64,000 nt of DNA from Terrimesophilobacter sp964651535 (GTDB lineage: Bacteria > Actinomycetota > Actinomycetes > Actinomycetales > Microbacteriaceae), in contig CAZYYE010000001.1 of NCBI GenBank assembly GCA_964651535.1, positions 682,001-746,000 on the forward strand, in the 5' to 3' direction. The translations under genes and the position numbers were made by a program. Every line of letters begins with the position of its first letter. Positions within the stretch are counted from its first letter, which is position 1. The notes below the pieces were generated by a model, which saw only the letters and a list, made by a program, of their open reading frames with translations, was not told the DNA's origin and searched no databases. Shown piece by piece: positions 53,801-61,841 of the stretch.

Positions 53801-54284
53801 CAATCGACTGCTGGTCGGCAACGTGCAAGTCCTCGAGAACGACGACGAGCGGCGCGGTTTCCTGCGCGGCGGCCAGCAGGGAAGCAACCGCTGTGAACAG
53901 GTCGAATCGGGTCGCGGTCGGGTCGTCCAGCAGGAGCGCGCGGAGGTCGTCCCCTTTCGCGGCAGGCAGGAGCGAGCGAATCACCGGAGTCCAGGGGGAG
54001 AAAGGCGGGGCGGCGTCAGCATCCAGCGATTGCCCGCGAAGCACCCGGTGCCCGCGTTGGCGCGCTATCGCGACCGCTTCCGAAACAAGTCGGGATTTCC
54101 CGATTCCCGCTTCCCCGGCGACGAGCGTGAGTGCCCGGTCGCCCGGGGGCAGCGCAGCAACCAGTTCCGCCAGCGGGCCGTCGCGACCCACGAACCGCAT
54201 GCTGCCCGCGAACTGCGGCCGGGCGGGTCCGCCGACGGCCGATCCGCCCAGAGATGGCTGGGTCGCCGAAGGTGGCTCAGTCAT
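50862..54284 (-). CDS. large AAA-ATPase/TPR regulator with C-terminal SARP-like DNA-binding domain
   Basis: 1140 residues. N-terminal AAA/NACHT-like ATPase: Walker A GEAGIGKS (57-64), Walker B VVVLEDLH (about 144-151). Middle: helical TPR-like repeats (about 380-880). C-terminus: winged-helix OmpR/SARP-type domain from about residue 912 (ISILGRFEV, SRKARALVQLLV) and a bacterial transcriptional activator (BTAD) domain from about 1010. This is the reverse of the usual SARP order, where the DNA-binding part is N-terminal. No sensor domain. Target genes cannot be told; nearest candidates are its own locus and the adjacent lipoproteins. Confidence 0.88.
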   Translation of the reverse strand: MTEPPSATQPSLGGSAVGGPARPQFAGSMRFVGRDGPLAELVAALPPGDRALTLVAGEAGIGKSRLVSEAVAIARQRGHRVLRGQSLDADAAPPFSPWTPVIRSLLPAAKGDDLRALLLDDPTATRFDLFTAVASLLAAAQETAPLVVVLEDLHVADQQSIALLRFLAHERRAQRILFIGTFRPAEVRDPVVREKIAILEQVGARIDLHGLSIAELHTLIPEHGPEAAELHAITGGNPLFVEQVLRLWVTRGELHAAPGFLGVTTDSSLRSVTRSRLEQLPDASRIALSAIAVHGRPLAPQKLAQLLGKTEQIVQADLTPSIDAGVLVRSSSPGDRAELGGEIAFAHILLANAAVELSTQDHIRTLHHRCAEVLRDRRGRGAERAHHLLHSGAEHAEEALGACEVAGREAMAALAFENAVTHFRQALRVIDVFGVGDAARRTRVVIERGSAQWAAGDYVEAERSIDEAWEQAVRDGDTSALALAALGPGFRLDFTGDAALARATRCTTALSAIPAVASPLRARLLATLAAAQLMNADASVAQTTAAAALAMAERTGDDLALGYALVADIAANLDPDTLDARLHSARRVLSIARLHGDRDLASQGYFLLLAAFLESGDIRAIDAELEPRHHEADAFSELRDSRHAGWFRCSRALLEGNADLAEQLAKSSFELAQRHRDPDAQSAWIAQISVVRWMQGRTSELEPYYLHARESEPDRDVWSAVLAWLWATQGRLDDAAGALAQIRPLSEIPRDRHWFLTMSAMSEVAAIVGDEHRARALRDALIPYATRLVPIGLGVAAWGTVSRPLGLLAGVLGRHDEALSHHRESVRVCTQAGAIPWLVESWLDVAEALGASTEADAGQEAVSLAAQALAAARRLALSGLVHRAETVLDAHGAALEDTAGAPDSAKSSVRSRPTISILGRFEVIGADGSLAHWTSRKARALVQLLVAERGAAVSRERVMDVLWPGEAPATLSNRMSVAMSTVRRALDPARSHPPQSFLRADRNVLQLNIDELDIDVENFLRSSAGAIAEREPNRDAALTRAIELYTGEAFPDEPYADWVQQLRFQAQNSFAALCRLRAESAANRGNLLLAAESYRRVLGIDPYDERAHLGLIAALESLGVEGQARLARDHHRAMMLELAS

Positions 54285-54384
54285 TCCCTCCCACAGTACC
54301 GGCTTTAAGATTGCTCACAGGCGGGCCCGTAGGGTGGCAGACGGCCATCACAGAAACCAATCGATTGAGGAGTCCGCAACCGCT

Positions 54385-54861
54385 ATGCGTACCAGCGCCA
54401 GGAAATTCACGACGATCACGACCGCCCTCGCCCTCGCATTCGGGGCGACATTCACTCTCAGCGGATGTTTCGGCAACCCGCTTGAGGAAGTGCTCAAAGG
54501 CGGTGCGGGCGAGATCATCAAGGGCGCCACGGGCGCGGACGCCGACTTCGGGGGGAAATCGATCCCGAAGAATTTCCCGGTCCAGATTCCCGTCGCCGAG
54601 GGTGAAATCGAGATGGGCGGTTCGGTGACGGTTGATGGAAGCACGGTGTGGACGTTGCGCATCCAGGCGTACGACTCGAACGCGTTCGAGACCGTACGAA
54701 GCCAGCTGATCAGTTCCGGATTCGAGGAGTCGTTCCGCACCGAGGGCGATTCGGCCATGGGCGGCTACGAAGGGCACGGCTACGGCTTGATCCTCAACGT
54801 CGACACGCAGGACGGCAAGACGGGCATCACCTACGTCGTCACCGAGCTCGACGACGAGTAG
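54385..54861 (+). CDS. putative lipoprotein, paralogue A
   Basis: 158 residues with a lipobox L-S-G-C (Cys28). The segment FGGKSIPKNFPVQIPVAEGEIEMGGSV resembles that of the next gene, FP-x-x-x-P-V-x-x-G. No named family recognised. ATG 54385 has GAGGAG (54367-54372) twelve bases upstream. Divergent from the large regulator, with 100 bp between the two starts. Confidence 0.8.
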   Translation: MRTSARKFTTITTALALAFGATFTLSGCFGNPLEEVLKGGAGEIIKGATGADADFGGKSIPKNFPVQIPVAEGEIEMGGSVTVDGSTVWTLRIQAYDSNAFETVRSQLISSGFEESFRTEGDSAMGGYEGHGYGLILNVDTQDGKTGITYVVTELDDE

Positions 54862-54961
54862 AACTCGACATTCCGAGGTCCTTTGTCCGAGGTTCTTCCC
54901 CGTAGTACGCTGGCGGAAACCAGCCGATCACGCCCCTACCCAACGGTGAGGAATTACGGAA

Positions 54962-55420
54962 ATGGACCACGCTCGCAAGCGAATTATCGTACCGGCAGCG
55001 ATCCTCATGTCGCTCCTGCTCGCTCCCATGCTCACGGCATGCGGGAATCCGGTTGAGGGCATCCTCAACCAGGTGACGGGTGGTGATGTGGATCTGGGTG
55101 GGTCGACTATTCCGGAAGACTTCCCCAAGGAGGTTCCGGTCGTTGCGGGTGCCGTCGTCTTCGGCGCCGGTATCGGCAATGGCGACGGCAAGGTCTGGAA
55201 TGTCACCATCCAGGTGAGCGACGGGAACGCGCTCGAGGGAATCGCGGCCCAATTGACGGGCGCCGGATTCGAACCCGTTGGAGACGGAACCGTGCCGGGC
55301 GACGCGAATGCTGGAACATTCGCCAAGGAGCCGTACCACGTGATCGTGTTGGTTTCAGACGATGACAAGGGCGGCTTCATCGCGAACTACACCGTGACCT
55401 ACGTCAAGCCGGGCTCCTGA
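54962..55420 (+). CDS. putative lipoprotein, paralogue B
   Basis: 152 residues, lipobox L-T-A-C (Cys27) and a mature part related to paralogue A: G-N-P, L-G-G-S-T-I-P-E-D-F-P, then V-x-N-V-T-I-Q-V and a closing beta segment. Probably arose by tandem duplication. Function unknown. Confidence 0.82.
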   Translation: MDHARKRIIVPAAILMSLLLAPMLTACGNPVEGILNQVTGGDVDLGGSTIPEDFPKEVPVVAGAVVFGAGIGNGDGKVWNVTIQVSDGNALEGIAAQLTGAGFEPVGDGTVPGDANAGTFAKEPYHVIVLVSDDDKGGFIANYTVTYVKPGS

Positions 55421-55441
55421 GCTCCGCGTCCGGGCACGGTA

Positions 55442-55822
55442 CTATTCGGCAACGGTGAATTCGGCCTTGCCGACCCCGTCGCCGGCCATTCCCGGCTTGC
55501 ACACCGTGAAGTATGTTCCCGGTTCGACGGTCACGACCAGTTCCCTGCTCGTGCCGGGGCCGATGTTCTCCACCTCGCCGACGACACGCTTTCCGTCGTT
55601 GCCGAGCACATAAAACTCGGTCACAGCGTCGCCGCTGTTCGTCACGGCAAACACGACGCTGCCAGCCTGCGCAGCGGTGGCGGACAGAACACAGTCGTCT
55701 GCGGTGCTCGTGACGTCAATTCTGGTCGCGCCGTCATCCGAAGCAGGATTTGCTACGCAGCCGCTGAGTCCGAGCAGTGCGAGAGTCGCCGCAGTGGCGA
55801 TGGCGAGAGGCAAGCGGGTCAT
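55442..55822 (-). CDS. EfeO-type cupredoxin lipoprotein lacking the peptidase-M75 domain
   Basis: 126 residues with a lipobox L-S-G-C (Cys22) and a cupredoxin-like fold: DDCVLSA (Cys44) and TYFTVCKPGM (Cys108), where EfeO-type cupredoxins bind copper or iron. E. coli EfeO is about 375 residues with a C-terminal M75 domain; that domain is absent here and no EfeB gene follows. ATGA overlap with efeU indicates coupling. Probable role: supply iron to EfeU at the membrane surface. Confidence 0.8.
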   Translation of the reverse strand: MTRLPLAIATAATLALLGLSGCVANPASDDGATRIDVTSTADDCVLSATAAQAGSVVFAVTNSGDAVTEFYVLGNDGKRVVGEVENIGPGTSRELVVTVEPGTYFTVCKPGMAGDGVGKAEFTVAE

Positions 55823-56685
55823 GAAGCTCCTTCGTTGGTGAGTGCGACGTCGGATTCGACGGCCGCGGGGTTTGCCGGCGCATGTGGTTTTCGCAACTCG
55901 CGCACGAACAGCGCGAGCACCGGAACCGTGTACAGAACCCACACCGTGGCCTCGAGCCACGTGGTCGCCGGTGAGAAGTTGATTGTTCCCTTGAGCAGGG
56001 TTCCGTACCAGCTGTCGGGAGGAATGGCTGCGCTCACATCGAATGCGAGGGAATGCAGTCCGGGGAGCACCCCGGCCTCCTGAAGATCGTGCACGCCGTA
56101 GGAGAGCACGCCGGCGGCCACGATGATGAGGAAAAAGCCCGTCCAGGCGAAAAACTTTCCGAGGTTGATGCGCACGACCCCGCGGTAGATGAGCCAGCCG
56201 AGAATTATCGCGATGGCGATGCCGATGCTCGCGCCGAGCAACGGCATCGTGGACTCTCCCGTGGCCTGCACCGCTGCCCAGATGAAGAGCGCGGTCTCGA
56301 TGCCCTCGCGGCCCACGGCAAGAAAAGCGACGAGAACGAGTCCCCATCCCGCGCCGTCGAGGTGGTGGTCCACGTCGTTGCGCAGCGAACTGCCAAGCGT
56401 TCGCGCAGTACGCAGCATCCAGAAAATCATCCAGGTCACGAGCGCCGTCGCGACAATCGACAGGGTGCCGCCGATGAGTTCCTGAGCTTCGAAACTCAAC
56501 CCGTATGCGCCGAAGGTGAGGATGCCCCCGAGTCCGAGCGACACGGCGACGGCGAGTCCGACCCCAAGCCACAAGCGCGGCAGAACGTCACGGCGTTGGA
56601 GCTTCACGAGGTAGGCGACGAGGATTCCCACCACGAGGGCGGCTTCGAGTCCCTCGCGGAGGCCGATGAGCAGGTTGGCGATCAC
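55819..56685 (-). CDS. efeU: iron permease EfeU (FTR1 family)
   Basis: 288 residues with seven membrane helices. Both iron-exchange REXXE motifs are present: REGLE (about 9-13) and REGIE (about 126-130). It imports iron, in EfeUOB systems with oxidised ferrous iron. The ATG at 56685 lies 52 bp downstream of an iron box, so expression should rise in iron limitation. Together with the cupredoxin it forms a minimal EfeUO pair. Confidence 0.93.
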   Translation of the reverse strand: MIANLLIGLREGLEAALVVGILVAYLVKLQRRDVLPRLWLGVGLAVAVSLGLGGILTFGAYGLSFEAQELIGGTLSIVATALVTWMIFWMLRTARTLGSSLRNDVDHHLDGAGWGLVLVAFLAVGREGIETALFIWAAVQATGESTMPLLGASIGIAIAIILGWLIYRGVVRINLGKFFAWTGFFLIIVAAGVLSYGVHDLQEAGVLPGLHSLAFDVSAAIPPDSWYGTLLKGTINFSPATTWLEATVWVLYTVPVLALFVRELRKPHAPANPAAVESDVALTNEGAS

Positions 56686-56736
56686 AATTTCACTTCAGGC
56701 TGGCGTCGGAACGCGTACGTCGCACGACGAATCAAT

Positions 56737-56755
56737 ATTGGTTAGGCTAACCTAA
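56737..56755. promoter_or_regulatory. DtxR/IdeR iron box
   Basis: ATTGGTTAGGCTAACCTAA matches the actinobacterial 19-bp iron-box consensus (TTAGGTTAGSCTAACCTAA) at 17 positions, centred at 56746. It lies upstream of efeU (minus strand) and just 21 bp before the MshB-like start (plus strand), so both may respond to iron. Confidence 0.88.
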
Positions 56756-56775
56756 CCAGGCAACTCTATCGTTGC

Positions 56776-57951
56776 GTGCGTATCCTGTCCACTGTGGCAC
56801 CACGTACGAATCCAGAGCACGTGCTGCTGATTCACGCCCACCCCGATGACGAGACGATTTCCACCGGGGGGACCATTGCGACGCTTCTCGATGCCGGTGC
56901 GCGGGTCACGCTCCTGACGTGCACGCGCGGCGAGCGCGGGGAAGTCATCCCACCCGAGCTCCAGCACCTTTCCGGCGACGCGCTCGGCGCGCATCGCGAG
57001 CGGGAACTTGCCTCGGCAATGCGAGTGCTGGGGCTCACGGACCACCGGATTCTGGGCAATGAGGATGCGTGCGCGAACGGCACCGAACCTCATCGCTACC
57101 GCGATTCGGGCATGAAGTGGGGGCCGGACGGGGCAGAGCCGCTTTCGGAAACCGGAGACGGCACGTCGCTGACTGACGCCGGACTCGACGCGGTCGTCGC
57201 CGACATTGTTTCCGTCATCGACGAAGTGCGGCCGACGGCGGTTGTGAGCTACGACGAGCGGGGTGGCTACGGGCATCCCGACCACATTCGCGCGCACGAT
57301 GCGGCGAGCATGGCCGCACTACTGACCGATACCGACTATTTCACCATCGTGCCGTCCGGCCAGGAGTCGCCGGGGGACATCCGCGTCGACGTGCGCGCGG
57401 TGATGGAGCGGAAAAGACTGGCGCTCGCCGAACACAGGACGCAATTGTCGATCGACGGGGACACGATCGTCCACTCGGGCGGTCAACGCGAACCCATCGG
57501 CGAGGTCGAGTCGTTTCGGCCGCGACGTGCAGCAGACGATCCGGGAGTGAATTGGGCGCGTCTCGGAGTCCCCTTGCGGATCACCGCATGCGTTGTCGCG
57601 CTCGTTCTCGGCGGGATCGTGGGCGCGATCGGCACAGCCAACCACCAGTACACGTGGGCGGTCACGTCTCTCGCGCTCACCGCGCTCCTTCTCGCCGGCC
57701 TCCGGTTCCTGTTCGCCACGCGGATCGTCGCCGGGTTCGCGGCGGTCGGCCTGCTCGGGGTGGTCTGGATGTTTTCGCAGACTGGCCCCGGCGGTTCCAT
57801 TCTGGTCCCGGCGAACCTCGCGGGTTACGTGTGGGCGTACGGACCGCTCGTCCTCGCATTCGTCGGTCTGGCGTGGCCGCAGCCCGGAACATTCACCCGG
57901 GCTACGATGGGCACAGGCCCAGAGCCGGGAAAGGATGTCGAAGCACAGTGA
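56776..57951 (+). CDS. PIG-L family deacetylase with C-terminal membrane domain (MshB-like)
   Basis: 391 residues. N-terminal catalytic half carries AHPDDE (residues 21-26), GGTIA and the second metal motif GYGHPDHI (about 161-168). MshB of mycothiol synthesis and Mca use this fold. Residues about 265-370 add four membrane helices, which typical MshB (about 300 residues, soluble) lacks, so it may act on a membrane-linked substrate. GTG 56776 is used; GTG 56794 is possible. Overlaps fdxA by GTGA. Confidence 0.85.
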   Translation: MRILSTVAPRTNPEHVLLIHAHPDDETISTGGTIATLLDAGARVTLLTCTRGERGEVIPPELQHLSGDALGAHRERELASAMRVLGLTDHRILGNEDACANGTEPHRYRDSGMKWGPDGAEPLSETGDGTSLTDAGLDAVVADIVSVIDEVRPTAVVSYDERGGYGHPDHIRAHDAASMAALLTDTDYFTIVPSGQESPGDIRVDVRAVMERKRLALAEHRTQLSIDGDTIVHSGGQREPIGEVESFRPRRAADDPGVNWARLGVPLRITACVVALVLGGIVGAIGTANHQYTWAVTSLALTALLLAGLRFLFATRIVAGFAAVGLLGVVWMFSQTGPGGSILVPANLAGYVWAYGPLVLAFVGLAWPQPGTFTRATMGTGPEPGKDVEAQ

Positions 57952-58280
57952 CGTACGTGATCGCACTTCCCTGCGTCGACGTGAAAGACCGCGCGTGCGT
58001 TGACGAATGCCCCGTCGACTGCATTTACGAAGGCGGCCGGATGCTCTACATCCACCCGGACGAATGCGTCGACTGCGGCGCGTGCGAACCGGTGTGCCCA
58101 GTCGAGGCGATCTACTACGAGGACGACACCCCGGAGCAGTGGGCCGATTACTACAAGGCGAACGTCGAGTTCTTCGACGACATCGGGTCCCCGGGGGGTG
58201 CGGCGAAGGTCGGCGTGATCGACAAGGACCACCCCATCGTCGCGGCGCTGCCCGCAAACATCAACAACACCGAGACCTGA
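57948..58280 (+). CDS. fdxA: 7Fe ferredoxin FdxA
   Basis: 110 residues. Eight cysteines, at 9, 17, 21, 25, 40, 43, 46 and 50, arranged as C-x7-C-x3-C-x3-C and C-x2-C-x2-C-x3-C, fit the [3Fe-4S][4Fe-4S] ferredoxins of actinobacteria, which pass electrons to cytochrome P450s and other enzymes. Start GTG overlaps the preceding stop. Followed after 9 bp by dapC. Confidence 0.93.
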   Translation: MTYVIALPCVDVKDRACVDECPVDCIYEGGRMLYIHPDECVDCGACEPVCPVEAIYYEDDTPEQWADYYKANVEFFDDIGSPGGAAKVGVIDKDHPIVAALPANINNTET

Positions 58281-58289
58281 CCCGACGCG

Positions 58290-59429
58290 ATGCCGCTCAA
58301 CCTGCCCGACTTCCCGTGGGATGCTCTGGAGACCTACGCGGAACGCGCACGCGCGCACCCGCAGGGCATGATCGACCTCTCCGTCGGATCCCCGGTGGAC
58401 GCGACGCCCGCCGTCATCCGGAAGGCTCTCGCCGAGGCATCCGATGCCCCCGCGTACCCGCAAACCGCGGGCACGCAGCAACTGCGCGAAGCCATCGTCG
58501 AGTGGTTCGCGCGGCGGCGCGGCGTTGAACTCGGGATCGCCAACGTGCTGCCGACGATCGGCTCGAAGGAGTTCGTGGCCGGGCTCCCGTTGTTCCTCGG
58601 GCTCGGGCCAGAGGACACCGTGGTTGTTCCGCGCGTCGCATACCCGAGCTATGCGCTCGGGGCCGCCGTCGTCGGCGCGGGCGTCGTCGCGGAAGACGAT
58701 CCAGCGCTCTGGCCGGAATCCACGCGCCTGATCTGGCTCAACAGTCCGGGTAACCCGGATGGCCGGGTTTTGACGGTCGCTGAGCTTCGCGCGGCTGTCG
58801 CAAGAGCGAGGGAGCTCGACGCCGTCATCGCGAGCGACGAGTGCTACACAGAACTCAACTGGGCCCACGAACGGCCGACCGTGAGCATCCTCGACCCGAA
58901 AGTGATCGACGGTTCCCGCCACAATACTCTCGCGGTGTGTTCCCTCAGCAAACAATCGAACCTCGCTGGGTACCGCGCCGGGTTCGTCGGGGGATGTTCG
59001 CGCGTGCTTGGCCAAGTGCTCACGGTGCGAAAACACCTCGGACTCATGACTCCCGCACCGGTGCAAGCCGCGATGGTCGCCGCGCTCGCCGATGAAACCC
59101 ACGTCGATGCGCAGCGCGAACTGTATCGCTCGCGGCGGGCTGTCCTGCGAAGGGCGCTGCAGGCTTCGGGATTCCGCATCGACCACAGTGACGCGGGCTT
59201 GTACTTGTGGGCCACGACGGGGGCACCGGCCTGGGACACGGTCGGTCACCTCGCGGATTCCGGCATACTCGCCGTCCCGGGGACGTTTTACGGCGACGAG
59301 ACTCACGTTCGGCTTGCGCTCACCGCCGGCGACGAGGCGATTGCCGAAGCCGCTCGGAGATTGGAGAAAGCCTCCAGCCAGATTGCGGGAATCTTAGATG
59401 GTTCCACGGTCGACGGTTCCTCCAATTAG
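58290..59429 (+). CDS. dapC: succinyldiaminopimelate transaminase
   Basis: PLP aminotransferase of lysine/diaminopimelate synthesis (N-succinyl-2-amino-6-ketopimelate to N-succinyl-diaminopimelate). 379 residues, class I fold, PLP-Lys K221 in SLSKQSNLAGYRAG. Identification as DapC rests on neighbours: ferredoxin, dapD and dapE in the same region is the usual actinobacterial arrangement. Only 9 bp separate it from fdxA and 9 from gltA. Confidence 0.9.
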   Translation: MPLNLPDFPWDALETYAERARAHPQGMIDLSVGSPVDATPAVIRKALAEASDAPAYPQTAGTQQLREAIVEWFARRRGVELGIANVLPTIGSKEFVAGLPLFLGLGPEDTVVVPRVAYPSYALGAAVVGAGVVAEDDPALWPESTRLIWLNSPGNPDGRVLTVAELRAAVARARELDAVIASDECYTELNWAHERPTVSILDPKVIDGSRHNTLAVCSLSKQSNLAGYRAGFVGGCSRVLGQVLTVRKHLGLMTPAPVQAAMVAALADETHVDAQRELYRSRRAVLRRALQASGFRIDHSDAGLYLWATTGAPAWDTVGHLADSGILAVPGTFYGDETHVRLALTAGDEAIAEAARRLEKASSQIAGILDGSTVDGSSN

Positions 59430-59438
59430 GCTGTACGC

Positions 59439-60734
59439 GTGACTGACGCAGTTTCTGACGATTCCAAAGCGACCCTCAGCTTTCCGGGAGGCAGCGCGGA
59501 GTTCCCCATTGTGCGGGGAACGGACGGTGCCAGTTCCCTGGACATTTCAACCCTCACGAGGCAGACCGGGCTCACGGCCCTCGACCAGGGTTTCGTGAAT
59601 ACGGCAGCGACGAAGAGCGCCATCACCTACATCGACGGCGATGAGGGAATCCTCCGATACCGCGGGTATGCAATCGAGGACATCGCGGCGAATTCGACCT
59701 ATCTCGAGGTCGCGTGGCTCCTGATTCACGGCGAACTCCCCACAGCCGTCGAGCTCGACAAATTCGAAGACACGATCCGGCGCCACACGCTCCTGCACGA
59801 GGACTTGCGCCGGTTCTTCGACGCCCTCCCGCACAGCGCGCACCCGATGTCTGTGCTTTCGAGCGCCGTCGGAGCTCTCGGCACGTTCTACGAGGATTCC
59901 CTCGACGTTCGAGATCCGGAACAGGTGGAGAGCTCCACCGTGCGACTTCTCGCAAAGCTTCCCGTCATCGCAGCGTATGCGCACAAAAAGGCGCTTGGAC
60001 AGGCTTTCCTGTATCCGGACAACAGCCTGAGCTTCGTGGACAACTTCCTCAAGCTGAACTTCGGCAACATGGCGGAGGAGTACGTGCCGAATCCGGTCCT
60101 GTCCCGGGCGCTCGAACGGCTGCTCATCCTGCACGAGGACCACGAACAGAACGCGTCGACCTCGACCGTTCGGCTGGTCGGGTCTACGGAAGCAAACATC
60201 TTTTCGTCGATTTCGGCGGGGATCAATGCGCTCTACGGTCCTCTGCACGGAGGTGCGAACGAAGCAGTGCTGAACATGCTCGGCGAGATCAAGGAGTCCG
60301 GCGAGTCCGTGAAGCAGTTCGTGGAGCGCGTGAAGAACAAGGAGGACGGCATCCGGCTCATGGGCTTCGGCCACCGGGTGTACAAGAACTTCGATCCGCG
60401 GGCGACTCTCGTGAAGGAAAGCGCCGATGAGGTGCTGGAGTCGCTCGGTGTTCAGGATGACCTCCTCGACATCGCGAAGGAGCTTGAGGATGTGGCGCTC
60501 GCCGACGACTACTTCATCGAGCGCAAGCTCTACCCGAACGTCGACTTCTATACGGGCGTGATTTACAAAGCCATGGGCTTCCCGACGCGGATGTTCACGG
60601 TGCTGTTCGCGATCGGACGGCTCCCCGGATGGATCGCGCACTGGCGCGAACTGAACCTGGACCCGGAGACCCGCATCGGCCGCCCGCAGCAGCTCTATGT
60701 GGGCCCCACCGCCCGAGCCTGGCCCCGCCGCTGA
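59439..60734 (+). CDS. gltA: citrate synthase
   Basis: 431 residues. Condenses acetyl-CoA with oxaloacetate in the TCA cycle. Catalytic H270 (PLHGGANEA), H312 (GFGHRVYKN) and D369 (VDFYTGVI). GTG 59439 is the start. It shares a promoter-near position with dapC and ends before a nested inverted repeat; dapD converges. Confidence 0.96.
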   Translation: MTDAVSDDSKATLSFPGGSAEFPIVRGTDGASSLDISTLTRQTGLTALDQGFVNTAATKSAITYIDGDEGILRYRGYAIEDIAANSTYLEVAWLLIHGELPTAVELDKFEDTIRRHTLLHEDLRRFFDALPHSAHPMSVLSSAVGALGTFYEDSLDVRDPEQVESSTVRLLAKLPVIAAYAHKKALGQAFLYPDNSLSFVDNFLKLNFGNMAEEYVPNPVLSRALERLLILHEDHEQNASTSTVRLVGSTEANIFSSISAGINALYGPLHGGANEAVLNMLGEIKESGESVKQFVERVKNKEDGIRLMGFGHRVYKNFDPRATLVKESADEVLESLGVQDDLLDIAKELEDVALADDYFIERKLYPNVDFYTGVIYKAMGFPTRMFTVLFAIGRLPGWIAHWRELNLDPETRIGRPQQLYVGPTARAWPRR

Positions 60735-60740
60735 TCCGGC

Positions 60741-60839
60741 CCGCTCCCTGAGGTGCGAGTGAAGCTCGCCTCGAAGGGAACCGACGAGTCACGTGAGTTC
60801 TCCCTTCGAGACAGGCCTTCGGCCTTCCTCAGGGAGCGG
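60741..60839. repeat. nested inverted repeat between convergent gltA and dapD
   Basis: Outer perfect arms of 13 bp, CCGCTCCCTGAGG (60741-60753) and CCTCAGGGAGCGG (60827-60839); inner 10-bp arms CTCGAAGGGA (60770-60779) and TCCCTTCGAG (60801-60810). Small hairpin AGGCC-TTC-GGCCT on the right side. No reading frame. Bidirectional terminator or interspersed palindrome. Confidence 0.75.
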
Positions 60840-60843
60840 TCGA

Positions 60844-61797
60844 TCACGCGTGCAGGGCCTCGTTGAGGACGGCGCCGTGTCCGGCGCGCTCAAGCACTTC
60901 AACAGCCCCCGTGAGCGAGTTTCGGCGGAAGAGCAGGCCGCTGAGGCCGCTGAGCGACTCGGCCTTGACCGATTGCTGGGCTCCGGAAGCGCTGTGCGCA
61001 CCATCCGCCACGACCACTTTCGTGCCGGCCGTCACGTAGAGCCCGGCCTCGACGACGCAATCGTCCCCCAGTGAGATGCCGATGCCGGAATTCGCGCCGA
61101 GCAGGCAACGCTCGCCGATCGAGATCCGCTGCGTGCCGCCGCCGCTGAGCGTGCCCATGATGGATGCTCCGCCCCCGATGTCCGACCCGTCGCCCACGAC
61201 GACTCCCTGCGAAACTCGCCCTTCGACCATGGACGCGCCGAGGGTTCCCGCGTTGAAGTTCACGAAACCCTCGTGCATCACGGTCGTGCCGGGGGAGAGG
61301 TACGCACCCAGGCGCACTCGGTTCGCGTCGGCGATGCGAACTCCCGGCGGAGTCACGTAGTCCACGAGGCGCGGAAACTTGTCGATGGCGTGGGCGATGA
61401 TGCCCGCGCGTTTAAGCTGCGGTCTGAGGCGTGCGGCATCATCTGGATGAACGGCACCCGCACTCGTCCACACCACGGTGGGCAGGAGCCCGAAGATTCC
61501 GTCCAGATTGATCGTGTTCGGTTTGACGAGCCGGTGGCTCAGCAAGTGGAGGCGGAGGTAGGCGTCGACGGTCGAGGCCGGAGGAGCCTCCAGCGTGGTT
61601 TCGACCGTCACGAAGTCTAGCCGCACGGCGCGGCGAGTATCCTCGCCGATGAGCTCCGCGAGTTCGGCGGGAACCGCGCGGGGGTCGACATCGGCGGGGA
61701 GGGGGCCCAGGTGCGGCGCGGGGAACCACGCGTCGAGAACTGTCGCATTGTTGCCCACCGTTGCGAGGCCGTGCCCCCAGGCTGCCGTGTCCGTCAT
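60844..61797 (-). CDS. dapD: 2,3,4,5-tetrahydropyridine-2,6-dicarboxylate N-succinyltransferase
   Basis: Adds succinyl from succinyl-CoA to tetrahydrodipicolinate in the succinylase branch of lysine synthesis. 317 residues; the left-handed beta-helix shows hexad-like GASMVEGRVSQGVVVGDG and GGGASIMGTLSGGG. It is divergent from dapE (44 bp) and convergent with gltA. Confidence 0.95.
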   Translation of the reverse strand: MTDTAAWGHGLATVGNNATVLDAWFPAPHLGPLPADVDPRAVPAELAELIGEDTRRAVRLDFVTVETTLEAPPASTVDAYLRLHLLSHRLVKPNTINLDGIFGLLPTVVWTSAGAVHPDDAARLRPQLKRAGIIAHAIDKFPRLVDYVTPPGVRIADANRVRLGAYLSPGTTVMHEGFVNFNAGTLGASMVEGRVSQGVVVGDGSDIGGGASIMGTLSGGGTQRISIGERCLLGANSGIGISLGDDCVVEAGLYVTAGTKVVVADGAHSASGAQQSVKAESLSGLSGLLFRRNSLTGAVEVLERAGHGAVLNEALHA

Positions 61798-61841
61798 GCC
61801 TCAAGGGTAACGGGGTGCGCGACGCTCGATAAACTGGCCCA

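Noticed and set aside
55258..55280. Bases GATTCGAACCC resembling a tRNA T-arm
   Set aside because: No acceptor or anticodon arms around it, and it lies inside a lipoprotein gene.
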